Source of the DNA: Pseudomonadota bacterium
GTDB taxonomy: Bacteria; Pseudomonadota; Alphaproteobacteria; Rhizobiales; Rhizobiaceae
Direction of reading: 5' to 3'
Assembly: GCA_023390055.1 (NCBI GenBank)
Contig: JAEWDP010000006.1
Location: 1 to 22,598 of the forward strand
Length of the DNA: 22,598 nt
The notes under the pieces: generated by a model
Database searches by the model: none
What the model was told of the DNA's origin: nothing
What the model saw: the letters and a program-made list of their open reading frames with translations, nothing else
Shown here: positions 16,102-22,598 of the stretch, piece by piece
How the letters are laid out: each line of letters begins with the position of its first letter
Numbering within the stretch: position 1 is the stretch's first letter
Translations under genes and position numbers: made by a program

Positions 16102-16949
16102 GTTTGTTACCTGTGACGCCACGCGTCGAAAGGTGTCGGCGGCGGCAAATTAAGTTAAGGATTGGTGTCGCGTTGGTCCGGCAAGTTTCCGGCGGTCGGT
16201 AAGGCCCCAGTCCCCGGGGCGCGACAGCGACCGGGCCGGGGTCAGGCTCCTGCGATAGGACACACCCTGTTGGGTAAATAGCGTGACTGTGCCAAAAATC
16301 TGTTCATCACCCATGATCGCTTCGCGCAGACCGCAAGTCAAGTCATTGGTGAGATACAAGATCGCCGCAGTTTCGAATGACGGTGAAGGATTGGGCACGG
16401 GATCCGTCGGAAGCCTTTCACAGGGCAGAGCAATGCGGAAAGTTAAGCGGGCCCCGGCGGAACTTGCTCAACGGTCATCTTTGTTGCAGAAACTTCCCTT
16501 TTCGGGGGTTATGCGGCAATCAATCGATGCGACTCGAGCCGGGTGTTAATCGTATGCTACCCTCACCGGTCGTTGGAGATGGCCACGCGAGCCTTTCTTC
16601 AGAAATATTGTAGAATAGCGGGTTTTTGCGTAAGCCTCGGGATGCGTCTGCGCTTCTTGAGTTCAGTAGTGCTCTCCCTCAGTGCTTCTTAAATCTCCTG
16701 GTGCAGGATCTCCAGAATGCGTGCAGCTTCGCGCCGTGAGCGCTCCGGAAAATGAACTAAACTGACCTTGGTATGGTGAGCGTCGCCCTGCGTAACGTGC
16801 CCAGAGGGGAAGCTGCGGAGACGGTGATCTGCCAGATTGACAATACCAGACGGGAGAACCGCGCACGGTAAGAGCGATGTTTCAGATTTAGGAATTTCTG
16901 GAAGCGTCGCAGCGAGCCGCTCGGTCAATCAATTGTGCGGGCATCCACA
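16102..16949. other. 848-bp region without a confident gene
   Basis: Between rnk and the CAP lipoprotein no family was recognised. Two minus-strand open frames are the only candidates. One (stop 16150) could give 54 residues from an ATG at 16314 (MGDEQIFGTVTLFTQQGVSY) or 82 from a GTG. The other (stop 16689) gives up to 79 residues from a TTG, ending in a helix-like PERSRREAARILEILHQEI. Neither has a good ribosome site. Both may be decayed genes or chance frames. Confidence 0.35.
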
Positions 16950-17417
16950 CTACATGCAGGCGAAGAATGTCAAGTATGGTCCGTGACGGGCAACCGCTGC
17001 GTATCGCAAGCCCGGCCAGAGCATGATCCTGTTGTGACCGGGTGAATTTGCCCAACGCCTTACTACATCTTGAGGACTCTTGTGACGGTAGCCCACGTTC
17101 TCTCCACATCCTGCCATCCCGGCTGAGCGAGCTATTGCGATACGGCGATCACTCCCGGCATGGCTGATTTTCCCAGCGGCTGCCTGGGCTTGACTGTGCT
17201 GCGCCGCTAGGTCGTACAGCAGCGGATGTAAACGAACGGACGGTAAGCCATGTATTCGGCGATAGGAATTGATCGATGCCAAAGTTTGCCGTGTAAAGCT
17301 CAGATTACTTGTAGATGAGGCATCAACCGATCCAGTTGATCTCGTATCGATAGTAGGGGACGAGCCAACACATCCAGACACAATCGCGGAGGCCGCGATA
17401 ACGAGTAGTCCTTTCAT
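16950..17417 (-). CDS. CAP-domain (SCP/PR1-like) lipoprotein
   Basis: This 155-residue protein begins with a lipoprotein signal peptide: MKGLLVIAASAIVSGC, where VSGC is a lipobox and Cys16 the lipidation site. A low-complexity Ser/Thr linker (17-42) follows, then a single CAP domain. Visible family marks are INSYRRIHGLPSVRLHPLLYDLAAQHSQ, ISHAGSDRR, CGENVGY and VVRRWANSPGHNRIMLWPGL, with the conserved histidines and the GENVGY turn. It is probably anchored at the outer membrane facing the periplasm. Bacterial CAP proteins of this type have no settled function. An AGGGA lies 10 bp ahead of the ATG. It has no clear functional link to its neighbours and appears to be a single-gene unit. Confidence 0.85.
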   Translation of the reverse strand: MKGLLVIAASAIVSGCVGSSPTIDTRSTGSVDASSTSNLSFTRQTLASINSYRRIHGLPSVRLHPLLYDLAAQHSQAQAAAGKISHAGSDRRIAIARSAGMAGCGENVGYRHKSPQDVVRRWANSPGHNRIMLWPGLRYAAVARHGPYLTFFACM

Positions 17418-17641
17418 GGTTTCTATATCCCTATTCTAGTCCTCCGGCGGCCGCAAAGTCTGGGAGGAGGAAGCCGCTGGAAACTAAAAGGCGGCAGGGC
17501 GAAAAGGGTTCCAGCTTATCAGTAGCATGCGAACTCGGCTCCAGAAGAAACCGATCAAGTCCCCATTGGAATTGGGTAGCAGGCAGAGACAATCATGAAG
17601 GTGATACGTACCGCTGCAGATCTTGGTCGCCGGTGGTGAGC

Positions 17642-18229
17642 CTAGATCAACAGCGTTGCGGCCGTGACTACGCTGCGCGCGATCTCCGCCAGCTTCCTTT
17701 TCTCATTCATGGCCGACTTTCGAAGGAGCGCGAAAGCGTCTTCTTCCGAGAGGCCTCTCGTCTTCATCAGAATACCTTTGGCGCGTTCGATCACCTTGCG
17801 CTCCTCGAGCGCCGTTTTGGCGTGGGCGAGTTCCTGCCGCAGGCGACTGAAGGTCCTAAATCGGCTGACAGCCATGTCGAGGATCGGCTTGACCCTCTCC
17901 TTCTTGAGACCGTCAACGACATAGGCGGAAACGCCGGCTTCCGCAGCGGCCACGATGGATGCGGTGTCGGAGTGATTGACGAACATCGCAATTGGCCGGT
18001 CGGTAACTTGTGCCATAAGAAGCAACTGCTTCATGAAATCGTGTTCTGGCTCCTCAATACCAATGATGATGGCGTCCGGATTCTGGCGTTCTATGGCCTT
18101 GTCGATACCGCGGATATCATGGAGGAGGCTGAGCTGATGATGGCCGGCCTCTCGGAGGCCGTCCTCGATGATCGAGGCCCGAACGGCATTCTCGTCTATG
18201 ATCAGGATCGTCAGTTGGGCTCGTTGCAT
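17642..18229 (-). CDS. nasT: ANTAR-domain RNA-binding antiterminator NasT
   Basis: This protein of about 195 residues has a receiver-like domain (LTILIIDENAVRASIIEDGLREAG, residues 7-30) and a C-terminal ANTAR domain (about 130-190). The latter contains LEERKVIERAKGILMKTRGL, SEEDAFALLRKSA and NEKRKLAEIA. NasT proteins bind paired hexaloop RNA hairpins and prevent termination in nitrate/nitrite operon leaders; NasS normally holds NasT off the RNA until nitrate or nitrite is sensed. The position where a receiver would carry its phospho-aspartate reads IIIGIEEP, glycine at about 57, so control by phosphorylation is unlikely. ATG 18229 is chosen because NasT proteins begin just before LTILIIDEN; an upstream TTG is in frame. 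No nasS is adjacent. The likely target is the nirB leader 2.3 kb away. Confidence 0.9.
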   Translation of the reverse strand: MQRAQLTILIIDENAVRASIIEDGLREAGHHQLSLLHDIRGIDKAIERQNPDAIIIGIEEPEHDFMKQLLLMAQVTDRPIAMFVNHSDTASIVAAAEAGVSAYVVDGLKKERVKPILDMAVSRFRTFSRLRQELAHAKTALEERKVIERAKGILMKTRGLSEEDAFALLRKSAMNEKRKLAEIARSVVTAATLLI

Positions 18230-18299
18230 GCGCTGGATGATGACGCACTGCAGCAAACTTGACAAGCCAAAAGCCTAAAAAATATCCCTAACATACGTG

Positions 18300-18316
18300 T
18301 GCATAAAAAGTATGCA
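18300..18316. repeat. Small inverted repeat upstream of nasT
   Basis: TGCATA (18300-18305) and TATGCA (18311-18316) flank AAAAG. It lies about 70 bp ahead of the nasT ATG and 53 bp beyond the gstI stop (same strand). It could be an operator for nasT or the 3'-end hairpin of gstI; neither is established. Confidence 0.3.
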
Positions 18317-18368
18317 AAAGGACGCGGATTGCGGCATTGTTACGGTTGAAAAGATTGCAGCGCGGGCT

Positions 18369-18545
18369 CTAATCGCGTGTGACGCATTCGTCCTTCCGAA
18401 TTGCCTCGTCGTGATACCAGCAACTGTCATGAGCGATGGTCGGCCGACGATGCAAACTGTCTGGGTGTTGAAGAGTTAGCAGCGACGCAGGCTTGACGGG
18501 AAACTGATAAATCATGGCTGATACGCGCTCGGTTCTGGGAGCCAT
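18369..18545 (-). CDS. gstI: GstI-like small protein (DUF2735), inhibitor of GSII translation
   Basis: This 58-residue frame starts at an ATG with TGAGGA 8 bp upstream. It shows the two hallmarks of the rhizobial DUF2735 family: SAMIYQFPVKPAS near the N-terminus (family consensus SAKIYQFP) and SCWYHDEAI near the C-terminus (consensus WYHEEAI). In Rhizobium leguminosarum gstI lies divergent from glnII and its product blocks translation of glnII mRNA. The same divergent position here supports orthology. It would lower GSII when ammonium is plentiful; in R. leguminosarum the gstI promoter is itself under NtrC control. Cys42 and Cys53 are unusual for what I recall of the family. It is easily missed because of its size. 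Confidence 0.8.
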   Translation of the reverse strand: MAPRTERVSAMIYQFPVKPASLLTLQHPDSLHRRPTIAHDSCWYHDEAIRKDECVTRD

Positions 18546-18827
18546 GGAATATTCCTCAAAAGCGGTATTAGGGGCAGAATATATAGCACAATTCTTGCGC
18601 ACATGCATCAATAATGATCAATCTTGAGATGGCCAATCTCACTGCAATTCGGTCTCAAACTGGTTGGGAACCTGTTGCGGCTAAGGCATATTCTGCGCTT
18701 GACAACAGCAGACAACGAAACTGGCATGACAAATGCATGACAGCATGCACTCGCCGACGATGGACGCCAGGCGATCCGAAGCGGAAGCGTTCACTATCGA
18801 TGCACTCCTGTCGAAGAAAGAGTTTCA
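18546..18827. promoter_or_regulatory. glnII: Divergent gstI/glnII control region and glnII 5' UTR
   Basis: This 282-bp spacer holds both promoters. Nearest gstI is an AT-rich stretch (CTATATATT on the minus strand). The glnII sigma-54 site is at 18722-18737. The glnII leader of about 80 nt contains an 8-base direct repeat ATGCACTC (18745-18752 and 18800-18807) and a short TCGCC/GGCGA hairpin (18751-18774). Only a weak purine-rich ribosome site (AAGAAAGAG) precedes the ATG, compatible with a translation-controlled message. The role of these leader elements in GstI action is inferred. Confidence 0.55.
18722..18737 (+). promoter_or_regulatory. Sigma-54 promoter of glnII
   Basis: TGGCATG-ACAA-ATGCA matches the RpoN consensus TGGCAYG-N4-TTGCA at all but one position, with GG and GC ten bases apart. 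The start of transcription should be near 18748. Rhizobial glnII genes are known to be NtrC/RpoN-dependent, which agrees. Confidence 0.75.
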
Positions 18828-19868
18828 ATGACAAAGTATAAGCTCGAATATATCTGGCTTGACGGCTATACTCCCGTTGCCAATTTGCGTGGTAAGACAC
18901 AAGTGAAGGATTTTGATGCCTTTCCGACGCTAGAGCAATTGCCACTATGGGGTTTTGACGGATCTTCCACGCTCCAGGCGGAAGGCAGCAGTTCGGATTG
19001 TGTGCTAAAACCCGTTGCTATCTTTCCCGACCCTGCGCGTCGCAATGGTGTGTTGGTGATGTGTGAGGTCATGATGCCAGACTGTGTCACGCCGCATCCG
19101 TCGAACAGCCGCGCGACTGTACTCGATGACGAAGACGCGTGGTTCGGATTTGAACAGGAATATTTCTTCTACGAGAACGGCCGCCCACTTGGTTTCCCCG
19201 AGCAGGGTTATCCGGCACCGCAGGGCCCCTATTACACCGGTGTAGGTCACAAGAACGTCGGTTCAATTGCTCGCGAAATTGTCGAAGAACATCTGGACCT
19301 GTGCCTTGCGGCCGGTATCAACCATGAAGGTATCAATGCCGAAGTCGCGAAGGGCCAGTGGGAGTTCCAGATCTTTGGCAAGGGCTCCAAGAGAGCTGCG
19401 GACCAGATCTGGATTGCTCGATACCTGCTTCTGCGACTGTGTGAAAAATATGGTATAGATGTTGAATTCCATTGCAAGCCTCTCGGGGATACAGACTGGA
19501 ACGGTTCGGGGATGCATTGCAATTTCTCCACCAAGTTCATGCGTGAGGTCGGCGGCAAGGACTATTTCGAGGCGCTCATGGCTGCATTTGCAAGGAACTG
19601 GCAGGAGCATGTCAACGTCTATGGTCCCGACAACCATTTGCGTTTGACCGGAAAGCACGAAACGGCACCGTGGAACAAATTCAGCTATGGAGTTGCCGAC
19701 CGCGGTGCGTCGATCCGTGTTCCACATTCCTTCGTGAACAACGGATATCGGGGCTATCTGGAGGATCGTCGTCCGAACTCTCAGGGTTGCCCCTACCAGA
19801 TTGCTTCTATCGTTCTGAAGACAATTGAAGAAGTGCCAGTTTCCGCATTTGATCGTGATGCGGCCTGA
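18828..19868 (+). CDS. glnII: Glutamine synthetase type II (GSII)
   Basis: This 346-residue eukaryotic-type glutamine synthetase makes glutamine from glutamate, ammonium and ATP in the cytoplasm. Recognisable elements: LEYIWLDGY at the start, LPLWGFDGSST (39-48), the active-site glutamates in WFGFEQEYFF (105-114), GQWEFQIFGKG, DWNGSGMHCNFSTKF, HETAPWNKFSYGVADRGASIRVP and the closing YLEDRRPNSQGCPYQIAS. Type II enzymes are not adenylylated, so control lies in expression: the sigma-54 promoter and the divergent gstI inhibitor seen here. It would capture the ammonium produced by NirBD. Full length and apparently intact. The ATG follows a weak AAGAAAGAG ribosome site. Confidence 0.95.
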   Translation: MTKYKLEYIWLDGYTPVANLRGKTQVKDFDAFPTLEQLPLWGFDGSSTLQAEGSSSDCVLKPVAIFPDPARRNGVLVMCEVMMPDCVTPHPSNSRATVLDDEDAWFGFEQEYFFYENGRPLGFPEQGYPAPQGPYYTGVGHKNVGSIAREIVEEHLDLCLAAGINHEGINAEVAKGQWEFQIFGKGSKRAADQIWIARYLLLRLCEKYGIDVEFHCKPLGDTDWNGSGMHCNFSTKFMREVGGKDYFEALMAAFARNWQEHVNVYGPDNHLRLTGKHETAPWNKFSYGVADRGASIRVPHSFVNNGYRGYLEDRRPNSQGCPYQIASIVLKTIEEVPVSAFDRDAA

Positions 19869-19873
19869 CTTTT

Positions 19874-19906
19874 GATGTGGTGCCGGATCAGGTCCGGCAC
19901 CACATC
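19874..19906. terminator. 14-bp hairpin after glnII
   Basis: GATGTGGTGCCGGA (19874-19887) is perfectly complementary to TCCGGCACCACATC (19893-19906) with a 5-nt loop, starting 5 bp after the glnII stop. No T-run follows on the plus strand. It is probably the 3' end or a stabiliser of the glnII message. Confidence 0.7.
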
Positions 19907-20031
19907 CGCCGAAGATTTCTGGCATCTATTTCGATGCTGAAAAAATGTGTCAACTCACCTCAATGAACTGGACATCAGACAGGTCCCGCCCCTATGGCTG
20001 CCCAGATAGATTTCCATCGGGAGAATGACGC

Positions 20032-20799
20032 ATGATGAATCCGCTGTTTAGTCTCGAAGGGCGGACTGCTCTTGTCACCGGCTCTTCGCGCGGGCTTGGG
20101 CTTGCAATCGCAACAGGCCTTGCAGAGGCGGGCGCAGCAATCATTCTCAATGGCGTTAGCGAGGAACGTCTGGAGAACACCGCCGCAAACCTTCGGGGTA
20201 AAGGGTTTGTCGTTCTGGTCGCAGCATTTGATGTGACTGATGAAGCCGCCGTGGTTGCGGCGTTCGAACGCTTTGATGAAGACGGCATGGTAATTGATGT
20301 CGTCGTGAATAATGCCGGTATTCAATACCGTAAGCCCATCGTTGAGCTCGATATCGATAATTGGCAAAAGGTGATCGATACGAACCTGACGAGTGCATTC
20401 CTCGTTTCGCGAGAGGCAGCAAAGCGCATGCTGCCACGCCGGTCAGGAAAAATGATCAATATCGGATCTCTGATGAGTGGGCTCGGGCGTGCAACGGTGG
20501 CCCCATATACGGCCGCCAAAGGCGGCATAAAGACATTGACTCAGGCGATGGCCGCAGAATGGGCCGAATACAACATACAGGCAAACGCAATAGGTCCGGG
20601 TTACATGTTGACGGACATGAACCAAGCGCTGATCGACAATCCGCAGTTTGACAGCTGGGTGAAAGGTCGTACGCCGTCGCGTCGTTGGGGAAAGCCCGAA
20701 GAACTAGTCGGGGCTGCGGTCTTTTTGGCTTCTGAAGCTTCAGATTATGTTAATGGTCAGATCATCTACGTGGATGGCGGCATGAGCGCGGTCATATAG
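20032..20799 (+). CDS. Short-chain dehydrogenase, gluconate 5-dehydrogenase-like
   Basis: This 255-residue classical SDR has cofactor loop TGSSRGLG (16-23), NNAG (93-96), catalytic Ser146, Tyr159 and Lys163 (SLMSG; YTAAKGG) and the C-terminal VNGQIIYVDGGMSAVI. The FSLEGRTALVTGSSRGLGLAIA start, the GIQYRKP after NNAG and the GPGYMLTDMN stretch are most like gluconate 5-dehydrogenases (Gno/IdnO type), which interconvert D-gluconate and 5-keto-D-gluconate. Substrate is inferred; no other gluconate or idonate gene is near. GGGAGA lies upstream of tandem ATG codons. It is 163 bp after glnII, beyond a strong hairpin, so it is probably its own unit, converging on the methyltransferase gene. Confidence 0.8.
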   Translation: MMNPLFSLEGRTALVTGSSRGLGLAIATGLAEAGAAIILNGVSEERLENTAANLRGKGFVVLVAAFDVTDEAAVVAAFERFDEDGMVIDVVVNNAGIQYRKPIVELDIDNWQKVIDTNLTSAFLVSREAAKRMLPRRSGKMINIGSLMSGLGRATVAPYTAAKGGIKTLTQAMAAEWAEYNIQANAIGPGYMLTDMNQALIDNPQFDSWVKGRTPSRRWGKPEELVGAAVFLASEASDYVNGQIIYVDGGMSAVI

Positions 20800-20809
20800 A
20801 TTTACACCA

Positions 20810-20874
20810 CCGTCGCTGGCGAACGAGAGGCAAGGTACCTTCCCGCAAGTTTTATTGCGGAAAGGCAGCGACGG
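20810..20874. terminator. Nested hairpin between convergent genes
   Basis: CCGTCGCTG (20810-20818) pairs with CAGCGACGG (20866-20874). Inside it CCGCAA (20843-20848) pairs with TTGCGG (20855-20860), extendable past one mismatch. It fills the gap between the SDR stop and the methyltransferase stop and probably ends transcription from both sides. There is no clear U-tract. Confidence 0.55.
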
Positions 20875-20887
20875 CGATTGTCTCAGC

Positions 20888-21841
20888 TTATTCGGCAGCC
20901 ACTTGCGGCAGGCATGCATCGCATATCGCTAAAACATGTTGGTGACTGGTTCCGCAGCATCCTCCAAGGATACGCATCGTCGGATAGACAGTCCGCAACT
21001 GATGGTAATGCAAGCCAAGGTCATCTGGATTGCCGCTGTCCAACTCCGTGGAGTTGTCAAGCTCCTCATGGCTCTTGGTGGACGCATTGGCGCGGATACC
21101 GCCAATGCGCCTTACCCAGTCCTCACCTCGCTCCAGTGCGCTCGCAAAATGCGTGGGATGGGCACAATTGATCATATAATAAATAGGTGAAGTATCGCAT
21201 TCTGCGTCAGTGCGCTCGACCGCCTCGCGTAGCGATGCGCCGCTGGCAAGGCGGCCATCAGTCTCGACCGTGAATGAAATGACACAGGGAATTTCGGCTT
21301 TCCTGGCCGCTCGGGCGATGCCGATCGCTTCATCCGGATTGTTCATGGTGAAGGCCGTCACCATGTCTGCGTCGGTCTCTGCAAATGCGCGCACCTGGAA
21401 GGCGTGATATGCCTCGGCTTCAACAGCACTCATGACGCCTTGCCTGTAGCCGTCACCACGTGGCCCGATCGCGCCGCTCAATATGATAGGTTGTCCTGGT
21501 CGCTCCCATTTGGTCCGCAATTGCGCGAGCTGTTCTACCGAACGTCTGTTGAGTGCGCGTAGCGCCTCAAGGTCATAACCAAGTTTCATGCTCCAATCCG
21601 GATTTGCACGCCAGGTTGCGGTATCAAGGACAAATCCAAGTTTGCGGTTGCTAGCGATGGCGAGATAGGTCTCATAGTAATTGCTGAGTTCTTCTCGACC
21701 TATCGGATCGTCGAGAAGCGTAAACGATGCGAAATGTGGCAATTCGATTCCACGTTGAAATATCAAGGTGGTCTCGAGGCCACCATCCGTTAAATAGGTG
21801 CCGCCGTGAAGCTGCGGCAGATCTCGCCGGTATTTGGTCAT
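20888..21841 (-). CDS. Homocysteine S-methyltransferase family protein
   Basis: This 317-residue protein of the zinc-dependent S-methyltransferase (Pfam S-methyl_trans) family would transfer a methyl group to homocysteine to make methionine, from S-methylmethionine, a betaine or a similar donor. The start LTDGGLETTLIFQRGIELPHFASF, the AIGPRGDGY loop and the three zinc cysteines are present: INCAHP with Cys226 and GGCCGTSH with Cys295 and Cys296. Donor identity cannot be read from the sequence; MmuM is one option. A good ribosome site (GGGAGAG) precedes the ATG. It is divergent from the TetR-family gene with a 162-bp spacer, which may be the regulator's target. Confidence 0.88.
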   Translation of the reverse strand: MTKYRRDLPQLHGGTYLTDGGLETTLIFQRGIELPHFASFTLLDDPIGREELSNYYETYLAIASNRKLGFVLDTATWRANPDWSMKLGYDLEALRALNRRSVEQLAQLRTKWERPGQPIILSGAIGPRGDGYRQGVMSAVEAEAYHAFQVRAFAETDADMVTAFTMNNPDEAIGIARAARKAEIPCVISFTVETDGRLASGASLREAVERTDAECDTSPIYYMINCAHPTHFASALERGEDWVRRIGGIRANASTKSHEELDNSTELDSGNPDDLGLHYHQLRTVYPTMRILGGCCGTSHQHVLAICDACLPQVAAE

Positions 21842-22003
21842 CTTACTCTCCCATGATAGATTATGATCCGGTCAATACTTCGCTATCCGGACCAACTCCT
21901 TAGAACTCCAATCCTTGCAGGAATGGATCCCGTTGATCTAGCGAACTTGCGGTACAGTTCTGCGTATGGCTTGGAATAGCCCTTTGAAGCCGAGGATTTG
22001 CCC

Positions 22004-22598
22004 ATGGCCCATGCTGGTGAAACAGTAGGATCTGGACCGGGAACTGTACCGGCGGTACAGCATTCGGATGGCCGTATGCAGGGCAAAGGAGCCGCAACGC
22101 GCATGCGAATTCTGGAAATCGCCCAGACATCGGTGCTTGCAAAGGGATTTGCTGCGACCTCGATTGAAGAGCTGATAGCCGCAGCAGGAATCACAAAAAG
22201 CGGCTTCTTTTACCATTTCAAGGACAAGAACGAACTGGCGAGGGCGATGGTCCGTCGTTACGTGGCAGAAAATGATGACATATTCGACAATATTTTTGGC
22301 CGAGCACAGGAACTGACTGATGATCCACTGCAAGCGTTTCTGCTTGGCCTGAAGTTGCTCGCGGAATTGACGCGCGATTTGCCAGGGGGGCATCCAGGCT
22401 GTCTGATTGCTTCGATTTGCTACCAGGAAAGATTATTTGATCGAGAGGTTCTGCAGCTCAATGCCACGTCCGTGAAGAGATGGAATGAGCGATTCCACGG
22501 CTATCTGACGGAGATTGCGACCGTGTATCCACCACGTGAGCCTGTCGATCTTGCTGACATTGCCAACATGCTGGCTTGTACATTCGACGGTGGCATCA
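22004..22598 (+). CDS. TetR/AcrR-family transcriptional regulator, 3' end beyond window
   Basis: At least 198 codons are open to the window edge. After a Gly-rich N-terminal extension comes a standard TetR helix-turn-helix: TRMRILEIAQTSVLAKGFA, then TSIEELIAAAGITKSGFFYH and FKDKNELARAMV. The ligand domain contains HPGCLIASICYQERLFD. ATG 22004 has CGAGGA 8 bp upstream. A second in-frame ATG at 22076 would give a more typical N-terminus and would place the palindrome at 22044-22060 in its upstream region, so the start is uncertain. The ligand is unknown. It is divergent from the methyltransferase gene, a common layout for a local regulator. Confidence 0.85.
   Translation, partial: MAHAGETVGSGPGTVPAVQHSDGRMQGKGAATRMRILEIAQTSVLAKGFAATSIEELIAAAGITKSGFFYHFKDKNELARAMVRRYVAENDDIFDNIFGRAQELTDDPLQAFLLGLKLLAELTRDLPGGHPGCLIASICYQERLFDREVLQLNATSVKRWNERFHGYLTEIATVYPPREPVDLADIANMLACTFDGGI
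22044..22060. promoter_or_regulatory. 17-bp palindrome CTGTACCG-G-CGGTACAG, candidate TetR operator
   Basis: This is an exact 8-bp inverted repeat about a central G. The half-site CGGTACAG also occurs at 21950-21957, in the divergent spacer before the regulator gene. The palindrome falls within the first codons if translation starts at 22004 but 16 bp ahead of the alternative ATG at 22076. Size and symmetry suit a TetR-family operator; binding is inferred. Confidence 0.45.

Noticed and set aside
16481..16520. GGAAC-like stress sigma factor promoter ahead of the gene-poor region
   Set aside because: The spacing to the nearest GTT is too long for the alphaproteobacterial EcfG consensus and no gene start lies suitably downstream.
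18614..18841. 75-codon plus-strand frame running into the start of glnII
   Set aside because: It spans the sigma-54 promoter and the predicted 5' UTR and is not protein-like.
21871..21894. Two ATCCGG words in the methyltransferase/TetR spacer
   Set aside because: Short direct repeat with no symmetry; expected by chance at this base composition.
1..22598. CRISPR arrays, tRNA or rRNA genes, integrase or phage genes
   Set aside because: None was seen on either strand; the only mobile DNA recognised is the IS fragment at the left edge.

Overview
The window reads as a chromosomal or large-replicon segment of a Rhizobiales alphaproteobacterium (Rhizobiaceae, Phyllobacteriaceae or Brucellaceae type). 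The evidence is a rhizobial-type rhamnose locus (rhaRSTPQUK divergent from rhaDI), a eukaryotic-type glutamine synthetase II with a divergent GstI/DUF2735 small protein, and an ANTAR-type NasT regulator. The species cannot be fixed from the sequence alone. No tRNA, rRNA or CRISPR array was seen.

Layout. (1) 1-242: the 3' end of an IS5-family insertion sequence abuts the last ~38 codons of an AbgT-like transporter gene, a clear insertion scar. (2) 517-11350: L-rhamnose catabolism. On the minus strand a tightly coupled operon runs rhaR (DeoR repressor), rhaS, rhaT, rhaP, rhaQ (ABC importer), rhaU (mutarotase) and rhaK (kinase). Divergently on the plus strand are rhaD (aldolase fused to a short-chain dehydrogenase) and rhaI (isomerase). 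Together they import rhamnose and take it through rhamnulose and rhamnulose-1-phosphate to DHAP and L-lactaldehyde, with probable oxidation to lactate. The 184-bp divergent spacer carries symmetric operator-like repeats. (3) 11597-15501: a nitrite assimilation operon on the minus strand, nirB-nirD-nirC. It is preceded by a perfect sigma-54 (-24/-12) promoter and a leader RNA with two hexaloop hairpins and an overlapping intrinsic terminator, which is the known architecture of ANTAR-controlled attenuation. (4) 15685-18265: rnk, an 848-bp stretch without a confident gene, a CAP-domain lipoprotein and nasT, the likely protein partner of the nirB leader. (5) 18369-19868: gstI and glnII, divergent, with a sigma-54 promoter ahead of glnII. 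(6) 20032-22598: a gluconate-5-dehydrogenase-like SDR, a homocysteine S-methyltransferase family protein, and the start of a TetR-family regulator running off the window.

The most interesting theme is 11.6-19.9 kb, a compact nitrogen-assimilation neighbourhood. Nitrite reduction to ammonium and ammonium capture by GSII both appear to be driven from sigma-54 promoters. Each then has a second, RNA-level control: NasT antitermination for nirBDC and GstI translational inhibition for glnII. The parts belong to described families. What deserves checking is their clustering, the nasT gene without an adjacent nasS, and the absence of nasA and cysG from the operon.
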